Shown here one piece after another: positions 45,939 to 49,729 of a stretch of 49,729 nucleotides of DNA (the first letter of the stretch is position 1; every line of letters begins with the position of its first letter). The DNA comes from Clostridia bacterium (GTDB lineage: Bacteria > Bacillota > Clostridia > Oscillospirales > SIG627), in contig JAFQMA010000004.1 in assembly GCA_017414535.1 (NCBI GenBank), positions 1 through 49,729 of the forward strand, given 5' to 3'. The notes beneath the pieces are model-generated. The model saw nothing but the letters and a program-made list of their open reading frames with translations. It was not told the DNA's origin and ran no database searches. Both the position numbers and the translations under genes were made by a program.

Positions 45939-47891
45939 ATGGAAAAAGAAAAGTATTATATCACCACAGCCATCGCCTACACCTCCCGCAAGCCTCACAT
46001 CGGCAACGTGTACGATCCCGTGCTGGCCGATGCCATTGCCCGCTACAAGCGCATGGCAGGCTACGACGTGTTTTACCTGACCGGCTCCGACGAGCACGGC
46101 CAGAAGATCGAGGAGCTGGCAAAGGCCGCCGACATGACCCCCAAGGCCTACGTAGACATGATCGCCGCCCAGATCAAGGAGGTCTGGGACTGCATGAACA
46201 TCTCCTACGACAGATTTATCCGCACCACCGACGCCGACCACGAGGCCGCCGTGGAAAAGATCTTCCAGCGCCTTCTGGACAAGGGCGATATTTACAAGGG
46301 CGAGTACGAGGGCAAATATTGCGTGCCCTGCGAAAGCTTCTTCACCGCCAGCCAATTGAAGGAGGGCGGCCTCTGCCCCGACTGCGGCAGACCCTGCGTG
46401 GATGCCAAGGAGGAGGCATACTTTTTGTGCCTTTCCAAGTACGCTGACCGCCTGGTGCAGTACTACGAGGAAAATCCCGACTTTTTCGCTCCCCTCTCCC
46501 GCAAGGCGGAAATGATCAACAACTTCATCAAGCCGGGTCTTGAGGATCTGTGCGTTTCCCGTACCACCTTTCAGTGGGGCGTGAAGGTTCAGAGCGATCC
46601 CCGCCACGTGATCTACGTTTGGATCGATGCCCTGTCCAACTACATTACGGGCGTAGGCTACGATCCCGACGGCAGTAAGGAGAGCTTTGACCGCTTCTGG
46701 CCCGCGGATCTCCACGTGATCGGCAAGGACATCGTCCGCTTCCACACCATTTACTGGCCCGTGCTCCTCATGGCACTGGATCTGCCCCTGCCCAAGCGCG
46801 TGCTGGGTCATCCTTGGGTACTGGTGGGCGAGGATAAGATGAGTAAATCCAAGGGCAACGTGCTGTACGCCGACGAGCTGGCAGAGATCTTCGGGGTGGA
46901 CGCCGTGCGCTATTACCTGCTCAGCGAGATCCCCTTTGCTCAGGACGGCAGTATCACCCACGAGGCCATGATCGCCAAATTCAATTCCGATCTGGCCAAT
47001 ACCCTCGGAAATCTGGTCAGCCGCAGCATTGCCATGGCAGTAAAATATTTTGACGGCAAGCTCACCCGTCCCACCGCCGAGGCGGAGGAGGTGGATCTGG
47101 ATCTGGCCCGCTGTGCGGAAAAGGCTCTGCAGGAGCTTCAGGCAGGCATTGACGATCTCCATATCGGTGACAGTGTCAACGCCGTCATGGCCTTTGCCGG
47201 CAGATGCAACAAGTATATCGACGAGACCATGCCCTGGGCGCTGGCCAAGGACGAGACCAAGAAGGATCGCCTCATGGCCGTGCTCTACAATCTCCTGGAG
47301 GCCATTCGCCGCATCGGTGTGATGCTCTATCCCTTCATGCCCGAAACGGCGGATCGCATTGCCGCCGCCGTCCGTATCCCCACCAAGCACGAGCTTTCCG
47401 AGGTCAGCTGTCCCTTCGGCACGGTGGAGGCCTTCGCGGTGGAGAACATCGCGCCTCTGTTCGCCCGCATTGACGGCGAGGCCCTCTTAAAGGAGCTGGA
47501 GGCCAAGGAAAAGGCCAAGAAGAAGGCCGAAAAGGAGGCCGCCAAGCAGGAGGAGCCCCGTGAGGTGGGCCCCTGCACCTTCGACGATTTTATGAAGATC
47601 CAGCTGGTCTGCGCCGAGGTTTTGGAATGCGAGCGTGTGCCCAAGAGCGAAAAGCTCTTGAAATTCCGCCTCAATATCGGCGATGAAGAGAGACTGGTGC
47701 TGAGCGGTATTGCCAAGTTCCATACCCCCGAGGAGCTGATGGGTAAGAAGCTGGTTCTGGTGAAGAACCTTCTGCCCCGCAAGATGATGGGCTACGAATC
47801 CCACGGCATGCTCCTTTCCACTGAGGCGGAGGGCAAGGTGCAGGTCATCATCCTGCCCGACGATACCCCTGCAGGTGCGCAGATCGGCTGA
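45939..47891 (+). CDS. metG: Methionyl-tRNA synthetase
   Basis: Charges tRNA-Met with methionine. The 650-residue protein has the class I HIGH motif as HIGN (20-23), a zinc knuckle with C128/C131 and C146/C149, KMSKS at 300-304, the helical anticodon-binding domain, a Lys/Glu/Ala-rich linker (about 520-545) and a C-terminal EMAP/Trbp111-type tRNA-binding domain (about 548-650) used for dimerisation. This is the full-length Firmicutes form. The start is the ATG at 45,939 with AGAGG upstream; an earlier in-frame ATG overlaps the promoter. tatD follows after 1 bp. Confidence 0.95.
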   Translation: MEKEKYYITTAIAYTSRKPHIGNVYDPVLADAIARYKRMAGYDVFYLTGSDEHGQKIEELAKAADMTPKAYVDMIAAQIKEVWDCMNISYDRFIRTTDADHEAAVEKIFQRLLDKGDIYKGEYEGKYCVPCESFFTASQLKEGGLCPDCGRPCVDAKEEAYFLCLSKYADRLVQYYEENPDFFAPLSRKAEMINNFIKPGLEDLCVSRTTFQWGVKVQSDPRHVIYVWIDALSNYITGVGYDPDGSKESFDRFWPADLHVIGKDIVRFHTIYWPVLLMALDLPLPKRVLGHPWVLVGEDKMSKSKGNVLYADELAEIFGVDAVRYYLLSEIPFAQDGSITHEAMIAKFNSDLANTLGNLVSRSIAMAVKYFDGKLTRPTAEAEEVDLDLARCAEKALQELQAGIDDLHIGDSVNAVMAFAGRCNKYIDETMPWALAKDETKKDRLMAVLYNLLEAIRRIGVMLYPFMPETADRIAAAVRIPTKHELSEVSCPFGTVEAFAVENIAPLFARIDGEALLKELEAKEKAKKKAEKEAAKQEEPREVGPCTFDDFMKIQLVCAEVLECERVPKSEKLLKFRLNIGDEERLVLSGIAKFHTPEELMGKKLVLVKNLLPRKMMGYESHGMLLSTEAEGKVQVIILPDDTPAGAQIG

Positions 47892-47892
47892 T

Positions 47893-48690
47893 ATGGGACT
47901 GTTCGATACCCACGCGCACTACGACGATCCCCGCTTTGCGGAGGATCTTGCCACCCTTGCGGAGGAGATGCGGCAGCCCTCCCTTCACTGCCCCATGGGC
48001 GTGGAGACGGTGGTGAATATCGGCTGTGACGTACCCACCAGCCGCCTGTGTCTGGAGCTGGCGGAGCAATATCCCTTTTTCTACGCGGCGGTGGGCATTC
48101 ATCCCCAGGACGCCCATACCTTCAATGAAGAAAGCCTGCCCGCTCTGCGGGAGATGCTTCGCCACCCCAAGGCGGTGGCCATCGGCGAGGTGGGACTGGA
48201 TTACAAATACGAAAACGCCCCCCGCGACGTGCAGAAGGCTGTCTTTCGGGAAATGATGGCCTTGGCGGAGGAGACGGGCTATCCCGTCATCATTCACGAC
48301 AGGGACGCCCACGGGGACTGCTTTGACATCATTCGGGAATTTCCCCGTGTAACGGGCATTTTCCATTCCTATTCCGCATCGGGCGAAATGGCACGCCAGC
48401 TGGTGAAGCGCGGCTGGTACATCTCCTTTTCGGGATCGGTGACCTTCAAGAACGCGCGGGGTCTGCCCGAGGCCGCAAGGCAGGTGCCCCTCGAAAGACT
48501 GCTGGTGGAGACCGATGCGCCCTATCTTTCCCCCGAGCCCTTTCGCGGGAAGCGCAACCGCAGTGATTATGCCTTCATGACCGCCGCAAAGCTTGCCGAG
48601 CTCCACGGCATCAGCCCCGAGGAAATGGTCAATATTACAAGAGAGAACGCAAGAAGGGTCTTTCGCTTTGATGAAATGTTACAAAAATAA
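47893..48690 (+). CDS. tatD: TatD family metal-dependent DNase
   Basis: A 265-residue TIM-barrel hydrolase of the TatD/YcfH family, which acts as a 3'-exonuclease on DNA and D-tyrosyl-tRNA-type or other substrates depending on member. All metal motifs are visible: DTHAHYDD at the start, the GEVGLDYKY strand with its Glu, HDRDAHGD, FHSYSASG and ETDAPYLSP. The metG-tatD order is conserved across Firmicutes, usually followed by rnmV and ksgA, which are missing here. The ATG at 47,893 is preferred to a GTG 18 bp upstream within metG, but the ribosome binding site is weak for both. Confidence 0.92.
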   Translation: MGLFDTHAHYDDPRFAEDLATLAEEMRQPSLHCPMGVETVVNIGCDVPTSRLCLELAEQYPFFYAAVGIHPQDAHTFNEESLPALREMLRHPKAVAIGEVGLDYKYENAPRDVQKAVFREMMALAEETGYPVIIHDRDAHGDCFDIIREFPRVTGIFHSYSASGEMARQLVKRGWYISFSGSVTFKNARGLPEAARQVPLERLLVETDAPYLSPEPFRGKRNRSDYAFMTAAKLAELHGISPEEMVNITRENARRVFRFDEMLQK

Positions 48691-48708
48691 AAATTTTGGT
48701 AAAATTTC

Positions 48709-48737
48709 TTGTTTTTCTCCTAAAGTTGTACTATACT
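48709..48737 (+). promoter_or_regulatory. Sigma-A promoter of the gap gene
   Basis: TTGTTT (48,709-48,714), 17-nt spacer, TATACT (48,732-48,737). Confidence 0.75.
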
Positions 48738-48780
48738 AATCTGTGGTAAAAAATAATTTTAACATAAAGGAGTACCAATA

Positions 48781-49729
48781 TGTCTGTAAAAGTTGCCATC
48801 AACGGTTTTGGTCGTATCGGCCGTCTCGCTTTCCGCCAGATGTTTGCTGCAGAAGGCTACGAAGTAGTTGCCATCAATGACCTGACCAGCCCCAAAATGC
48901 TCGCTCACCTGCTGAAGTATGACTCTGCTCAGGGTCGTTACGGCAAGTCCGTTCAGGCTACCGAGGATTCCATTATCGTAGACGGTAAGGAGATCAAGAT
49001 CTACGCTGAGAAGGACGCTGTGAACCTCCCCTGGGGTCAGATCGGCGTTGACGTAGTTCTGGAGTGCACCGGCTTCTACACCTCCAAGGAAAAGGCCAGC
49101 GCTCACATCACCGCAGGCGCTAAGAAGTGCGTTATCTCCGCTCCTGCAGGCAAGGATCTTCCCACCATCGTATTCAACACCAACCACAACGTGCTCACCA
49201 AGGAAGACACCGTTATCTCCGCTGCTTCCTGCACCACCAACTGCCTGGCTCCCATGGCTAAGGCTCTCAATGATTACGCTCCCATCCAGAGCGGTATCAT
49301 GACCACCGTTCACGCTTACACCGGCGACCAGATGATCCTCGACGGTCCCCAGAGAAAGGGCGATCTGAGAAGAAGCCGCGCAGGCGCCATCAACATCGTT
49401 CCCAACTCCACCGGTGCCGCTAAGGCAATCGGTCTGGTTATCCCCGAGCTGGACGGCAAGCTCATCGGCTCCGCTCAGAGAATCCCCACCCCCACCGGCT
49501 CTACCACCATCCTCATCGCCGTTGTGAAGGGCAAGGATATCACCAAGGAAGGCATCAACGCCGCTATGAAGGCTGCTGCCAACGAGTCCTTTGAGTACAA
49601 CGAAGACGAGATCGTTTCCTCCGATATCATCGGTGCAACCGCAGGCTCCATCTTCGATGCTACCCAGACCATGGTTTCCAAGATCGACGACGAGACCTAT
49701 CAGGTACAGGTCGTTTCCTGGTACGACAA
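48781..49729 (+). CDS. gap: Glyceraldehyde-3-phosphate dehydrogenase, 3' end outside window
   Basis: Glycolytic enzyme that oxidises glyceraldehyde 3-phosphate to 1,3-bisphosphoglycerate with NAD+. About 316 of the expected 335 or so residues are present. It starts [18 protein letters not shown], has D34-type NAD specificity (AINDL), the active-site C151 in [12 protein letters not shown], and the phosphate-binding S-loop region [23 protein letters not shown] lies 8 bp before the ATG. Codon use differs from all other genes here, strongly favouring GCT, GTT and ATC over GCC and GTG, as expected for a very highly expressed gene rather than for transfer. Confidence 0.96.

Noticed and set aside
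45897-47390. A 497-codon frame antisense to metG
   Set aside because: The true strand encodes complete MetRS; the reverse frame has no recognisable domain.
1-49729. tRNA, rRNA, phage, defence systems or transposase genes
   Set aside because: Looked for T-loop motifs, 16S/23S landmarks and transposase or nuclease motifs; none was found that I could support.

Overview
The window looks like a chromosomal segment of an anaerobic, probably gut-associated member of the Clostridia (Bacillota). Supporting signs are the six-gene Rnf complex in the order C-D-G-E-A-B, strong AGGAGG-type ribosome binding sites, sigma-A promoters that nearly all have 17-nt spacers, Firmicutes-style families (DUF1292, DUF1836, DUF1934, QueT, short ThiI paired with a cysteine desulfurase) and GC-rich third positions. 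The assignment is inferred from gene content only; there is no rRNA or tRNA gene in the window.

Layout. 1-2.1 kb: a repeat block, then a DUF2975-like and a YdcF/DUF218 membrane protein. 2.1-10 kb: a repeat block, a membrane-anchored DUF6273 protein, then a minus-strand operon of five genes (HTH-L-serine dehydratase fusion, lipoprotein, membrane-anchored protein, glycosyltransferase 2, HdeD-like protein). 10-11.3 kb: a repeat mosaic. 11.3-17.1 kb: topoisomerase III, cysteine desulfurase, ThiI and a CPBP protease joined in frame to peptidyl-tRNA hydrolase. 17.2-18.5 kb: divergent DUF1934 and NadE. 18.5-20.8 kb: a lipoprotein with a structured leader, inside a repeat-bounded block. 20.8-25.2 kb: DUF1292, an SGNH hydrolase, threonine synthase and, divergently, homoserine dehydrogenase. 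25.5-30.4 kb: rnfCDGEAB. 30.8-32.6 kb: a PIG-L family protein and a divergent AraC regulator sharing an overlapping promoter region. 32.9-35.4 kb: an acyl-CoA synthetase-like enzyme and a divergent DUF1836 protein. 35.4-39.9 kb: an operon of response regulator, histidine kinase, HtrA-like pseudoprotease and a divergent DapL-like aminotransferase. 40-42.1 kb: QueT behind a preQ1-type riboswitch, a phospholipase-C-like protein and D-Ala-D-Ala ligase. 42.1-44.5 kb: repeats, a candidate small RNA and three tiny HTH regulators. 44.6-49.7 kb: an AEC transporter, MetRS, TatD and the start of GAPDH.

The most unusual content is in the intergenic DNA. About ten intergenic blocks are mosaics of recurring short elements. 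(A) A roughly 60-bp element has a hairpin core GACCTTTTGCAAAAGGTC and a CCCCCTCCCCAAAA flank. About 15 copies are present, and six pairs face each other and bound intergenic blocks. (C) Palindromes with interchangeable stems share one flank, CCCTACRACGG. (D, E) These are 110-135-bp repeats in three copies each. (F) Arrays of about four short hairpins, separated by a 7-nt spacer GTGAAAT/ATGAAAT, sit directly after an intrinsic terminator in all four places where they occur. No transposase or integrase was found. I could not confirm novelty by database search.

Several proteins are also atypical: the CPBP-Pth and HTH-serine dehydratase fusions, an HtrA-like protein lacking two catalytic residues, a DapL-like enzyme lacking most cofactor-site motifs, and a PIG-L protein lacking the usual base.
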